A DNA stretch of 64,000 nucleotides from Microbacterium trichothecenolyticum (GTDB taxonomy: Bacteria; Actinomycetota; Actinomycetes; Actinomycetales; Microbacteriaceae). The translations under genes and the position numbers were made by a program. How positions within the stretch are numbered: position 1 is the stretch's first letter; every line of letters starts with the position of its first letter. The notes beneath the pieces were generated by a model that was given only the letters and a program-made list of their open reading frames with translations, did not search any database and was not told the DNA's origin. Below are positions 42,671 through 50,644 of the stretch, piece after piece. The DNA lies in the NCBI RefSeq assembly GCF_000956465.1, contig NZ_JYJA01000036.1:62001-126000 (forward strand). Direction: 5' to 3'.

Positions 42671-44398
42671 TCAGAGGCGGGTGAAGGTGCCGGGTGCGAC
42701 GTCGGCGGTGCGGGACTCGCCGCCCGGGAGCTCGACCTCGACCGTGCGCGAGCGGCGGTCGAGGTTGGCGACCAGCGCCACGTCGCCGCCGGCGGTGCGG
42801 GCGCCGAGCGCCCACACCAGGCCGTCGGGGGAGTCGCCGCGGAGGCCGGGCTCGCCCGCGAGCGCCGCGAGAGCAGCGACGGCGTCGAAGACGGGGAGGG
42901 TGGTGCCGTCGACCGTGCGCAGCCCGCGCGGGCCCCACTCCTCGAAGTACGCGAGGGTCGCGACGCCGGGGACCGCGAAGGCGGCGGCGCTGGCGACGGT
43001 CCACGCGGCCAGTTCCGGGGCCGCCTGGCGCGCGTCGACGGCGTCCGTCAGGGCCGAGCCGTAGCCGTCGCGCAGGTCGTCGTGGTCGGGCATCGGCGGC
43101 GAGGTCGTCGCCACGTCGTTGAAGTGGGGGCGCAGCGAGATCGGCCCGATGTGCACCGGCAGCCCGCCGGCGAGGCGCACGGCCTGCCCTGCGGCGACCC
43201 GCTGCATGCCGAGGGCCTCGACCAGCTGGGCGGTGCTCAGGCTGTGGAACAGCGGCGTGCTGCTGAACACGATCCCATCGAGGCCACGCGGAAGGCGATG
43301 GTGCTCGCGGTTGAGCTCGGTGAAGTGCGAGCGGGCGCCGCCGACCAGCTCGGCCTCGATCCCGGCCTCGGCGAGGGCGTGGCGCAGTGCGCCGATCGCG
43401 TCGAGGTCCGAGACATGCCGCGCGGGACCCGTCGGCGGGAACGCGGTGATGCGCGCGACCGACAGGCCCCGAAGTGCGCGGACCGCGCGGTCGATGGCGG
43501 CCGGGTCGGCGTCCGCGAGGACGAATCTCACGTCCAGAGGGAGTCCGGATGCCGCGGCCCGGTCCAACGCGGCGCGCCAGTTGCGGGTCGCGAGGTCGAG
43601 CTCGACGAGCACCGTCTCGCCGATGGCGGCGAAGTCCGGCGCGGGGTCCGGGGCCGTCGACGCCGACACCCCGATCGAGGGCAGCGCGGTCCCCTCCTCG
43701 AGCCGGATGCGGGTCACCGGGTCGGCGACCACGGCGGCGGGCGTTCCCGACACCGCGATGTCGACCGACTGGACGACGCGCTCACCGGCGGCGAGCCGGT
43801 ACGGGAAGGGGAGCGCGAGGGGACGGCTGTACGTCTTGTACGAGGCATCCGTCCAGTTGCGCTGGTCCTCCATCTCGAAGACGTCGCCCGCGAAGCGCAC
43901 GTCGACGTCGAGGCCGTCGTGCGTCCAGGACAGGCCCGCGATGTCGAACGCCGGCTGATGAGGGCTGATGCCGGCCGGGAACCGGGAGCGCACCACCTCG
44001 CCGTCGGAATGGCGGACGTGCATCGTGGAGCCTGCGAGCACCGGTGGGTGGAGCACGACGAGGCCGGTGCGGTTGGTCTCGAACTCCGAGGCGGACTCGA
44101 GGTCGGCGAGCACACGCAGACGCCCGGCGCCGCGCACTTCGGCGCGGACGATGCCGCGGAGGTCGGAACCGAGCCCGGTGGAGCGCACGTGCAGCGTCAG
44201 CGCGATGCCGGACGAGTCGATGCGGTCGACCACGAGACCGGCGGTGTCCCAGTTGCGATCGCGCACGACCGCGCGCACCGAGCGGAGCACGACGCGGCCG
44301 TGGTACGCGATGTCGGCGAGCTCGTCGTCACGGAGTTCGAGCGACCACGGGCCGCTGCGCCACTCGCGTGCCGGCTCGCCGTTCCACAGGTGCGTCAT
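42671..44398 (-). CDS. apnL: Probable D-apionate lactonase (ApnL-like)
   Basis: A 575-aa protein with a beta-rich N-terminal half (AYHGRVVLRSVRAVVRDRNWDT near the start, in part), a TIM-barrel-like middle and a short C-terminal beta domain. I recognise the ApnL type from the RDRNWDT segment, from FTELNREHHRLPRGLDGIVF followed by FHSLST, and from HIGPISLRPHFN. ApnL opens D-apionolactone to D-apionate. It is the last gene of the run oiaC-like, apnO-like, SDR, separated from the SDR by 149 bases holding a large hairpin. The assignment rests on remembered family motifs plus context; a glycosidase-like role would be the alternative. Confidence 0.65.
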   Translation of the reverse strand: MTHLWNGEPAREWRSGPWSLELRDDELADIAYHGRVVLRSVRAVVRDRNWDTAGLVVDRIDSSGIALTLHVRSTGLGSDLRGIVRAEVRGAGRLRVLADLESASEFETNRTGLVVLHPPVLAGSTMHVRHSDGEVVRSRFPAGISPHQPAFDIAGLSWTHDGLDVDVRFAGDVFEMEDQRNWTDASYKTYSRPLALPFPYRLAAGERVVQSVDIAVSGTPAAVVADPVTRIRLEEGTALPSIGVSASTAPDPAPDFAAIGETVLVELDLATRNWRAALDRAAASGLPLDVRFVLADADPAAIDRAVRALRGLSVARITAFPPTGPARHVSDLDAIGALRHALAEAGIEAELVGGARSHFTELNREHHRLPRGLDGIVFSSTPLFHSLSTAQLVEALGMQRVAAGQAVRLAGGLPVHIGPISLRPHFNDVATTSPPMPDHDDLRDGYGSALTDAVDARQAAPELAAWTVASAAAFAVPGVATLAYFEEWGPRGLRTVDGTTLPVFDAVAALAALAGEPGLRGDSPDGLVWALGARTAGGDVALVANLDRRSRTVEVELPGGESRTADVAPGTFTRL

Positions 44399-44466
44399 CG
44401 TCCCATCCTCGTCCTCCGCAGTGAGTCCTGCGCAACGTTCGTGGTCCTCGACCCTCGTCCCCCGTG

Positions 44467-44532
44467 GTTGGGGCGCAGAATCTCCGTTGGGGCGCAGAGG
44501 ATGCGCCCCAACGGACGAAATGCGCCCCGAAC
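44467..44532. repeat. Nested palindromes between the SDR and apnL-like genes
   Basis: TCCGTTGGGGCGCA (44483-44496) and TGCGCCCCAACGGA (44502-44515) form a perfect 14-bp stem with loop GAGGA. An outer pair GGGGCGCA (44470-44477) and TGCGCCCC (44521-44528) encloses it; GTTGGGGCGCAGA occurs twice in tandem. It lies in the mRNA between two operon genes and may be a partial terminator or processing site. Confidence 0.6.
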
Positions 44533-44547
44533 CCGAGGGGACTCAGG

Positions 44548-45303
44548 TCAGAGCGAGGTCATGCCGCCGTCGACCTGGAAGGTCGCGCCGGTCGCGAAGG
44601 CGCCGTCGTCACTGGCGAGGTACACCATGATGCCCGCGACGTCGTCGGGGGTGCCGGCGCGACCGATCGGGATGCGGCTGATGATCGCGGCGCGGGACTC
44701 GGGGTCCTCGCTGATCGCGGCCACCAGCGGCGTCTCGGTGTACGCCGGCTGCACCGTGTTCACGCGGATGCCCTTGTCGGCGTACGCGGCGGCGACCGTG
44801 CGGCCGAGGCCGTGCATGCCGGCCTTGGACGCGCTGTAGGCGGTGAAGTCCTTGCCCTCGCCGTTGACCGCCGTCGGGCTGCCGGTGAGGATGATCGACC
44901 CGCCCCCGCGCGGCACCATCGAGCGCAGCGCGTGCTTGACCGTCAGGAACGTCCCGGTCAGGTTGATGTCGATCGTCCGTCGCCAGACGTCCAGGTCGAG
45001 GTCGGCCGCCGGGGCGTCCTGCCCGAACAGCTGCACGCCGGCGTTGGCCACCACGACGTCGGGCGCCCAGCCGGCCGCCTCGAGCTCGGCGAAGGCCGCG
45101 GCGACCGCGTCCTCGTTCGAGATGTCCATCGTGACGGCGCGGGCGTTCTCACCGATCCCGGCGGCGGCCGCGGCCGCGCCCTCGCCGTTGCGGTCGGCGA
45201 GGATCACCCGCGCGCCCTCACGGGCGAATCGCGTCGCGACCGCCAGGCCGATGCCGAGTGCCCCGCCCGTGACGAGCGCGGTCTTGCCCTCGAGCTGTCC
45301 CAT
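44548..45303 (-). CDS. Short-chain dehydrogenase/reductase (sugar or polyol dehydrogenase)
   Basis: A 251-aa classical SDR. The cofactor motif TGGALGIG (residues 12-19) is followed by ADRN (acidic, so NAD preferred), NAGV, catalytic Ser in LTGSPTAV and YSASK. It lies 3 bases downstream of the apnO-like stop and is surely cotranslated with it. In the apiose scheme the missing first step is oxidation of D-apiose to apionolactone, and this SDR is a candidate. Its specificity is not visible in the sequence. Confidence 0.85.
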   Translation of the reverse strand: MGQLEGKTALVTGGALGIGLAVATRFAREGARVILADRNGEGAAAAAAGIGENARAVTMDISNEDAVAAAFAELEAAGWAPDVVVANAGVQLFGQDAPAADLDLDVWRRTIDINLTGTFLTVKHALRSMVPRGGGSIILTGSPTAVNGEGKDFTAYSASKAGMHGLGRTVAAAYADKGIRVNTVQPAYTETPLVAAISEDPESRAAIISRIPIGRAGTPDDVAGIMVYLASDDGAFATGATFQVDGGMTSL

Positions 45304-45306
45304 GGA

Positions 45307-46173
45307 TCAGCGCTCGATGTGGTCGAGGTGCAGCATGCGCGCGAGGTTCTTGTCGAGCTCGTCGTCGCGGAAGATCTTCTTCCAGTCGTCCTTGATGATC
45401 GACTCGCGGCCGTAGTCCATGGCGATGAGGCACGCGTCCGAGAACGGGTTGTCGCCGCGCAGACCGTTGGCGAGCGCCACCTGGGTGTGGCCGTAGAGGA
45501 TGCTGCGTGCCGCCGCCTCGGGAACGCCCATGGTGTTGATCGCCTCGTCGAGGGCCTCGTTCAGGAGCGCGCCGATCATGCAGGCGACGGTCTCGACGAG
45601 GGTCGGCTCGAGCTGGGCGAGTTGCTTGACGGTCACGAAGTGCACGTCGATGACGGGGGCGTAGATCGCGCGGACGGTCGCCTCGACGATGGCCTTGTGG
45701 GCCGGGTCGTCGCTCTCGACGGCGGCGATCGCGTCCTGCGGCGCGGCGATGCCGCCGAACGTGTCGGCCCACTCCTCCTTGGTGGTGCGCTCGAGGAACA
45801 CCGACGGGTGGCACGGGTGAGCCACGGCCTGGACGACGTCCTCGCGCGTGGTGAGCAGGCCGGCGTAGGCGGCGGCCGGGTCGAGCGTCAGCACGATCGC
45901 GCCCGACTTCAGTTGCGGCACCAGCTCGGCGGTGACGGGACCGAGGGCCAGGTCGGGCACGGCCAGGACGACGATGTCGGCGTCGGCGACGGCGGTGGCG
46001 GCATCCGTCAGCTCACGACCCGCGTCGATCGTGCGCTGCCGGCCGGCGGGCGAGTTCTCGACGTACCAGACCGTGTGGTCGGTCTTGACGAGGTTGTTGG
46101 ACACGCGCATGCCCATCTTCCCGCCGGCGCCGACGACGGCGATCTTGTACGTCTCAGTGGTGGTCGTGCTCAT
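45307..46173 (-). CDS. apnO: Probable D-apionate oxidoisomerase (ApnO-like)
   Basis: A 288-aa NAD(P)-dependent enzyme. The N-terminal Rossmann domain has VVGAGGKMGMR (about residues 12-22). A helical domain of the phosphogluconate-dehydrogenase C-terminal type follows, with VAHPCHPSVFLE, FGGIAAPQDA, IYAPVIDVHFVTVKQLAQLEP and SIIKDDWKKIF. I recognise this order as the ApnO family, which oxidises and isomerises D-apionate to 3-oxo-isoapionate. The ATG overlaps the oiaC-like stop (ATGA), and the SDR follows 3 bases after its own stop. An ordinary 3-hydroxyacid dehydrogenase is the alternative, but the conserved AHPCHP block and neighbours favour ApnO. Confidence 0.75.
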   Translation of the reverse strand: MSTTTTETYKIAVVGAGGKMGMRVSNNLVKTDHTVWYVENSPAGRQRTIDAGRELTDAATAVADADIVVLAVPDLALGPVTAELVPQLKSGAIVLTLDPAAAYAGLLTTREDVVQAVAHPCHPSVFLERTTKEEWADTFGGIAAPQDAIAAVESDDPAHKAIVEATVRAIYAPVIDVHFVTVKQLAQLEPTLVETVACMIGALLNEALDEAINTMGVPEAAARSILYGHTQVALANGLRGDNPFSDACLIAMDYGRESIIKDDWKKIFRDDELDKNLARMLHLDHIER

Positions 46174-46964
46174 GTCGTGCTCCTCAGATATTCGATGGTT
46201 CGGCGGGTCCATTCCCGCTCGGTGCGGACGGTGGTCTCGGCGTCCCCCTGCCACGAGAGCCAGTGCTCGACGATCTCGTTGATCCCGCGCTCGCGCGGGC
46301 GGACGGTCTCGAGGAGGTGGGGGTAGTCGTGGAGGCCCTCGCCCATGGGCGCGCCCCCGTAGGTGAAGCCGACCCAGCCCGGCTGGCGGGCGAAGGCGAA
46401 GTCCTTGACGTGCACGTTCTTGACGAGCGCGGCGGTCTGCTCGACGCAGTCGCGCGGACGCTCGAGGCGGGCGACGACGTTCGCCGGGTCGAGGCAGATG
46501 CCCAGGCGGTCGCTGTCGATGCGGGCGACCAGGCTGACCAGGTCTGCCGTGGCAACCTGCTCGTACGTCTCGAGCGCGAGGTCGACGCCGGCCGCTTCGA
46601 ACGAGGGGAGCACGGCACGGAGCCACTCCTCGGCCTGCTCCAGGGTGGGACGGGTCTCGGCGGAGTAGAGCATGCTGCGCACCAGCGTGGTGTCGAAGGC
46701 GCTCGCGAGATCGAGGAACCGGGTCAGCCGGTGCGGCTCGATGCCCTTGGTGCCCAGCTCGATCGTGAGCTCGAGGTCGCGCGCGGCTGCCGCGGCATCG
46801 GTGAGCTCTGCGCCGGTCATGGTCTCGAGCGGCGCGTAGTCGCAGATCTGGAAAAGGTCGACGCCGAGCTCCTTGGTGGCCTCGAACGCGCCGATGAGCG
46901 AGAGCGGCTCGGGCACGCGGTCGGAGTGCTGCCAGAAGTAGGCGTAGGTTCCGAGCCCGATCAT
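46170..46964 (-). CDS. oiaC: Sugar-phosphate isomerase-like TIM barrel, probable 3-oxo-isoapionate decarboxylase (OiaC-like)
   Basis: A 264-aa xylose-isomerase-like TIM barrel (AP endonuclease 2 superfamily). Putative metal ligands are Glu in ELGTKG, Glu in LALETYEQ, Asp in ICLDPANV, His in VKNVHVKDF and a late Glu. First gene of the apn-like operon; GGGAGG lies upstream of the ATG and its stop overlaps the apnO-like start. In the known oxidative apiose pathway OiaC decarboxylates the ApnO product to L-erythrulose, and tight coupling to ApnO fits. Other family roles (isomerase, epimerase, dehydratase) cannot be excluded by motif reading. Confidence 0.6.
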   Translation of the reverse strand: MIGLGTYAYFWQHSDRVPEPLSLIGAFEATKELGVDLFQICDYAPLETMTGAELTDAAAAARDLELTIELGTKGIEPHRLTRFLDLASAFDTTLVRSMLYSAETRPTLEQAEEWLRAVLPSFEAAGVDLALETYEQVATADLVSLVARIDSDRLGICLDPANVVARLERPRDCVEQTAALVKNVHVKDFAFARQPGWVGFTYGGAPMGEGLHDYPHLLETVRPRERGINEIVEHWLSWQGDAETTVRTEREWTRRTIEYLRSTT

Positions 46965-46978
46965 GCGTCGACCTCCCC

Positions 46979-47233
46979 GTGGTCTCCGCGAGAATCCGTC
47001 TGGAGGCTGAGACCTTGGGTGATCCCCGCGGTCTCGTCGCCCCGATGGATTCTCGCGGTGGTCGGCGCTGGGAACCCGCGACGGAGACGGAGCTCGGGGA
47101 CGCGCTCCTCGCGCTCGTCGAGATCGCCCGAGCCAACGGGTGGGATGCGGAGCGCGCGCTGCGCGAGCGCCTGCGCGGGCTCGCTCGTGACATCCGTGCC
47201 GCCGAAGGCACCCCGGAGGACCTGGAAAGATAG
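46979..47233 (+). pseudogene. Fragment resembling the C-terminal domain of MazG, displaced from the mazG N-terminal part
   Basis: An open frame of 84 codons. The first about 28 codons run through a palindrome and look non-coding. From about 47065 it reads WEPATETELGDALLALVEIARANGWDAERALR in pieces, matching the second ExGD-LL-V-ARxxGxDxExALR block at the MazG C terminus. It stops 4 bases before the hisS start. The gene lacks a MazG N-terminal part here; that part lies on the opposite strand at 50.2-50.6 kb and is itself missing this C-terminal block. I read this as the other half of a broken mazG, not a gene of its own. Confidence 0.5.
46986..47058. repeat. Long-armed palindrome at possible rearrangement junction
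   Basis: CCGCGAGAATCC (46986-46997) is mirrored exactly by GGATTCTCGCGG (47047-47058). The arm shares GCGAGAAT with the palindrome at 23778-23838. Unlike the other large palindromes, it lies between divergent genes (oiaC-like and hisS), where a terminator has no obvious use. Confidence 0.6.
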
Positions 47234-47237
47234 GTGC

Positions 47238-48536
47238 GTGGCATCCGTCAATCCGCCGCGCGGCATGCGCGACTTCCTCCCCGCTGAAAAGGCCCGTCGC
47301 GAGAGCGTGCTCGCCGTCATCCGCGAGCGCTACCGCGCGCACGGGTTCGACGAGATCGAGACGCCCGTCATGGAGGAGTACTCGCGGCTGCACGCGGGCA
47401 TCGGCGGCGACAACGAGAAGCTCGCCTACAACGTGCTCAAGCGCGGTCTCGACGCCGACGCGATCCGCGGCGCGGCCGGCGACCCGGCGGCCCTCACCGA
47501 CCTCGGCCTGCGGTACGACCTCACGGTGCCGCTCGCCCGGTTCTACGCGACCAACCGCGGCCAGCTGCCGTCGGTGTTCCGCTCCATCCAGATCGCGCCC
47601 GTCTGGCGCGCCGAGCGCCCGCAGAAGGGCCGCTACCGCCAGTTCGTGCAGTGCGACATCGACATCATCGGCGACGCGTCCGCGCGCGCGGAGGCCGAGC
47701 TCGCGGTGGCCACGCTCGACACCCTTGACGCGCTCGGGCTCGAGGGCGGCAGCATCCGCATCAACGACCGGCGCGTCCTCGACTGGATGCTCGACAGCTT
47801 CGGCTTCACGTCCGACGAGCGCCCCGGCGTGCTCATCACGATCGACAAGCTCGACAAGCTCGGTCCCGACGGCATCGTCGCCGAGCTGCGCGAGCGCGGC
47901 GCGACCGCCGGCGCGGTCGACGCGTTCGCGGCGTTCCTGCGCCGCCCGACGACCCTCGAGTACAACCCGTACGGCGAGCGGCAGATCCGCAAGGCACTGC
48001 CCGACGGCGCGCCTGACGACATCGTCGCGCACCTGGTCGGCATCGGTGCGGCGGTGGCCGCGTCGCGCGGCTCGGCGACCGAGCTCGAGGGCGACATCCC
48101 GCTCGTCTTCGATCCGTTCCTGGTGCGTGGAATGGGCTACTACACCGGCACGATCTTCGAGCTTGCGCACCCCTCGGTCGACTACTCCCTCGGCGGCGGT
48201 GGCCGCTACGACGGCATGATCGGCCGCTTCCTCGGGCAGGACGTCCCCGCCGTCGGATTCTCGATCGGCTTCGAGCGCATCGTCGACCTGGTGTCGGAGC
48301 GGACGGATGCTGCGGCCCCGGCCGTCGTCCTCGTCCACGACCGCGACGTGCCCGAGGGGGAGCTCCTCGCGCTCAAGGCCGCGCTCGTGCGCGAGGGCTC
48401 GCGCGTGCGACTGGAGCAGCGGACCAAGAACCTGAAGGCGCTTCTCGAGCGCGCGGCATCCGACGGCTACACCGCGTTCGCCACGGTGGCGCAGGGAACC
48501 ACGCCGGCGTCGCTCGAGGTCAAGCCGCTCGCCTGA
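47238..48536 (+). CDS. hisS: Histidyl-tRNA synthetase
   Basis: A 432-aa class II aminoacyl-tRNA synthetase. It has the HisRS start NPPRGMRDFLP, motif 2 region RYDLTVPLARFYATNRGQLPSVFR (in part), QCDIDIIG, and the histidine-binding segments GMGYYTGTIFE and GGGGRYDGMIGRF, then a C-terminal anticodon-binding domain. GTG is chosen as the codon giving the family N terminus. It overlaps the convergent APC permease gene by 17 bases at the 3' ends. Confidence 0.96.
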   Translation: MASVNPPRGMRDFLPAEKARRESVLAVIRERYRAHGFDEIETPVMEEYSRLHAGIGGDNEKLAYNVLKRGLDADAIRGAAGDPAALTDLGLRYDLTVPLARFYATNRGQLPSVFRSIQIAPVWRAERPQKGRYRQFVQCDIDIIGDASARAEAELAVATLDTLDALGLEGGSIRINDRRVLDWMLDSFGFTSDERPGVLITIDKLDKLGPDGIVAELRERGATAGAVDAFAAFLRRPTTLEYNPYGERQIRKALPDGAPDDIVAHLVGIGAAVAASRGSATELEGDIPLVFDPFLVRGMGYYTGTIFELAHPSVDYSLGGGGRYDGMIGRFLGQDVPAVGFSIGFERIVDLVSERTDAAAPAVVLVHDRDVPEGELLALKAALVREGSRVRLEQRTKNLKALLERAASDGYTAFATVAQGTTPASLEVKPLA

Positions 48537-49776
48537 GCCCGCGGAGGCGGAGCGCCCGATACAGGACGCCGATCGCGACGACGACGACGCCCGCAACGAC
48601 GGACTGCCACGGCAGCGTGACCGCGAGGACGAGGCAGCCGATCCCGCCGATGATCTGCAGCGCGACCGCGTAGCGCCGCGCGTCGCCGCGCTGGCGGAAG
48701 GCGGCGACGTTGGCGACGAAGTAGTACAGCAGCACTCCGAACGAGGAGAAGCCGATCGCGCCGCGGAGGTCGACGAGCGCCACGAGCAGCACGACGGCCG
48801 CCGCCGCGGCGAGTTCGGCGCGATGCGGCACATGCCATCGCGGGTGCACCGCGTCGAGGAAGCCCGGGAGATCCCGCTCGCGCGCCATCGCGAACGCGGT
48901 GCGGCTGACTCCCGCGATGAGGGCGAGCAGCGCGCCGAGCGAGGCAGCCGCGGCGCCGATGCGCACCACGACGTCGATCCACGCCCAGCCCGACTGCGCA
49001 GCGGCGTCGGCGACCGGTGCGGTGGACGAGGCGACGGCGTCCGGCCCGAGCGTGCTCAGCACTGCGACGGCGACGACGGCGTACACGGCGAGCGCGATGA
49101 GGAACGCGATCACGATCGCCCGCGGGATCACACGGCGCGGATCGCGCACCTCCTCGCCCATCGTGGCGATGCGCGCGTATCCGGCGAACGCGAAGAACAG
49201 CAGACCGGCGGACTGCAGGATGCCGTAGCCGCCGCCCGCCCCTACCGTCTCGGCCGTGAACCAGTCCGGGGGGGAGCCCGCCGAGAAGCCGGCGGTGACG
49301 GCCGCGGCCAGCGCGCCGAGCGAGATCACGACGATCACGCGCGCGGCGCCGGCGGTGCGCGTGACGCCGAACCAGTTGACGGCGGTCAGCAGGCCCACGG
49401 CAGCGACGGCGACGGGCCGCTCCCACCCCGCGGGAGCGGCGTACGCGGCGAAGGTGAGCGCCATCGCCGCGCAACTCGCGATCTTGCCGATGACGAAGCC
49501 CCAGCCCGCGACGAACCCCCACCAGGGGCCGAGCTCCGCGCGTCCGTACGCATACGTTCCCCCCGACGTCGGGTACGCGGCGGCCAGCTGCGCCGACGAC
49601 GTCGCGTTGCCGAACGCGACGATGGCGGCGATTGCGAGGCCGATGAGCAGACCGGTGCCTGCGGCATCCGCTGCCGGCGCCCACACGGCGAAGACGCCTG
49701 CGCCGACCATCGAGCCGAGGCCGATGAACACGGCATCGCCGAGCCCGAGGCGGCGCTGGAGCGCGGGGGAGGTCAC
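48520..49776 (-). CDS. APC-family amino acid permease
   Basis: A 418-aa membrane protein with about 12 transmembrane segments. The first has the APC substrate motif GLGSMVGAGVF (about residues 19-29), TM2 follows with SSAQLAAAYPTSGGTYAYG, and the loop YARIATMGEEVRDPRR is typical of the APA/basic-amino-acid group. GTG start with -10-like TAGAGT (49783-49788) exactly 6 bases upstream and no Shine-Dalgarno, so a leaderless transcript is likely. The substrate amino acid cannot be named. Confidence 0.9.
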   Translation of the reverse strand: MTSPALQRRLGLGDAVFIGLGSMVGAGVFAVWAPAADAAGTGLLIGLAIAAIVAFGNATSSAQLAAAYPTSGGTYAYGRAELGPWWGFVAGWGFVIGKIASCAAMALTFAAYAAPAGWERPVAVAAVGLLTAVNWFGVTRTAGAARVIVVISLGALAAAVTAGFSAGSPPDWFTAETVGAGGGYGILQSAGLLFFAFAGYARIATMGEEVRDPRRVIPRAIVIAFLIALAVYAVVAVAVLSTLGPDAVASSTAPVADAAAQSGWAWIDVVVRIGAAAASLGALLALIAGVSRTAFAMARERDLPGFLDAVHPRWHVPHRAELAAAAAVVLLVALVDLRGAIGFSSFGVLLYYFVANVAAFRQRGDARRYAVALQIIGGIGCLVLAVTLPWQSVVAGVVVVAIGVLYRALRLRGLRRAA

Positions 49777-49853
49777 GGGCGAACTCTAGCCCGCGGGGGA
49801 GAACCGCCGGTCCGGGGTTCCCGTGCGGCGCCCGCGCCCGCGAGGATGGGGCC

Positions 49854-50183
49854 ATGACGCTGCAGATCCACACCGTGCTCGCGCCGATGGGCCCGGCCAC
49901 CGCCATCGAACTGACCGACGAGCAGGTCGCCGAGCTCGGCGGCGGCAAACGCGCCGCTGTCGTCGTCGGGATCGGCGGGCGCACCGCGCGGGTGCGTCTC
50001 GGCGTGATGGGCGGGCGCAACCTCATCGGGTTCTCGAAGGCCGTGCGTGCTGAGCTCGGTGTCGAGATCGGCGACGAGGTCGACGCCACCATCGATCTCG
50101 ACACCGCCGAGCGCGAGGTCGAGGTTCCCGCTGACCTGGCCGCCGCGCTCGAGGCTGCGGGGGTGAGGGCCGCCTTCGACAGG
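49854..50183 (+). pseudogene. DUF1905 (YdeI/OmdA-type) protein, 3'-truncated
   Basis: Codons 1-110 encode a complete DUF1905 beta-barrel domain (GGGKRAAVVVGIGGRTARV, MGGRNLIGFSKAVRAELG, then VPADLAAALEAAGVRAAFDR). In full-length relatives the next residues are a helical YdeI/OmdA C-terminal part starting about LSYS. Here the frame instead enters the antisense of mazG right after FDR and finds no stop until 50819. The break falls on the same spot where mazG loses its own C terminus. The DUF1905 part may still be translated as part of a long chimera. GAGGAT lies 6 bases before the ATG (leaderless-type spacing). Confidence 0.6.
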
Positions 50184-50644
50184 AGCTTCTGGGCGAGCGC
50201 GAGGCTCGGCATCCGTTCGCTCACGCCGTCGAGGACCGAGCGGCGCTGGTGCTTCTCGGCGGCCTTCGCGGCGTTCCAGTGGATGAGCACCTCCTCCGGC
50301 GTCGTCGCGACGGCGTCGCCGAAGACATGCGGATGCCGCCGCACCATCTTGTCGGTGAGTCCCCGCGCGACGTCGTCGATGTCGAAGGGGTCGTCGTCGT
50401 CGCGTGAGGCGATCTCGGAGTGGAACAGCACCTGCCACAGGAGGTCGCCGAGCTCTTCGCGCAGCTCCTCACGTGAGCCGTCCTCGACCGCGTCGATCAG
50501 CTCGGCGCTCTCCTCGACGAGGTACGGCACCAGGGCGCGGTGGTCGATCTGCTGCGTCCAGACGCAGCGGTCGCGCACCGCGCGCATGACGTCGGCCGCC
50601 TCGCGGAGCGGATCGGGCGCACCCGGCGAGCGGGGTTCGGTCAC
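50179..50644 (-). pseudogene. mazG: MazG nucleoside triphosphate pyrophosphohydrolase, C-terminally truncated
   Basis: The GTG start overlaps the nhaA stop (GTGA). About 155 residues encode the MazG domain with the full metal-binding signature EESAE...EELGD, then VRRHPHVFGD and VLDGVSERMPSLALAQKLLSKAA. At that point normal MazG proteins continue into a second helical repeat. Here the frame runs into the antisense of the DUF1905 gene and stays open to 48467. The catalytic residues are intact, so a truncated or chimeric protein might still hydrolyse NTPs. The lost C-terminal block appears on the plus strand upstream of hisS at 47.07-47.23 kb. Confidence 0.72.

Noticed and set aside
46170..48833. 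An 887-codon minus-strand frame joining the oiaC-like gene to the antisense of hisS
   Set aside because: Only the last 264 codons (from 46964) show protein-family features; upstream it is antisense to hisS and has no ribosome site.
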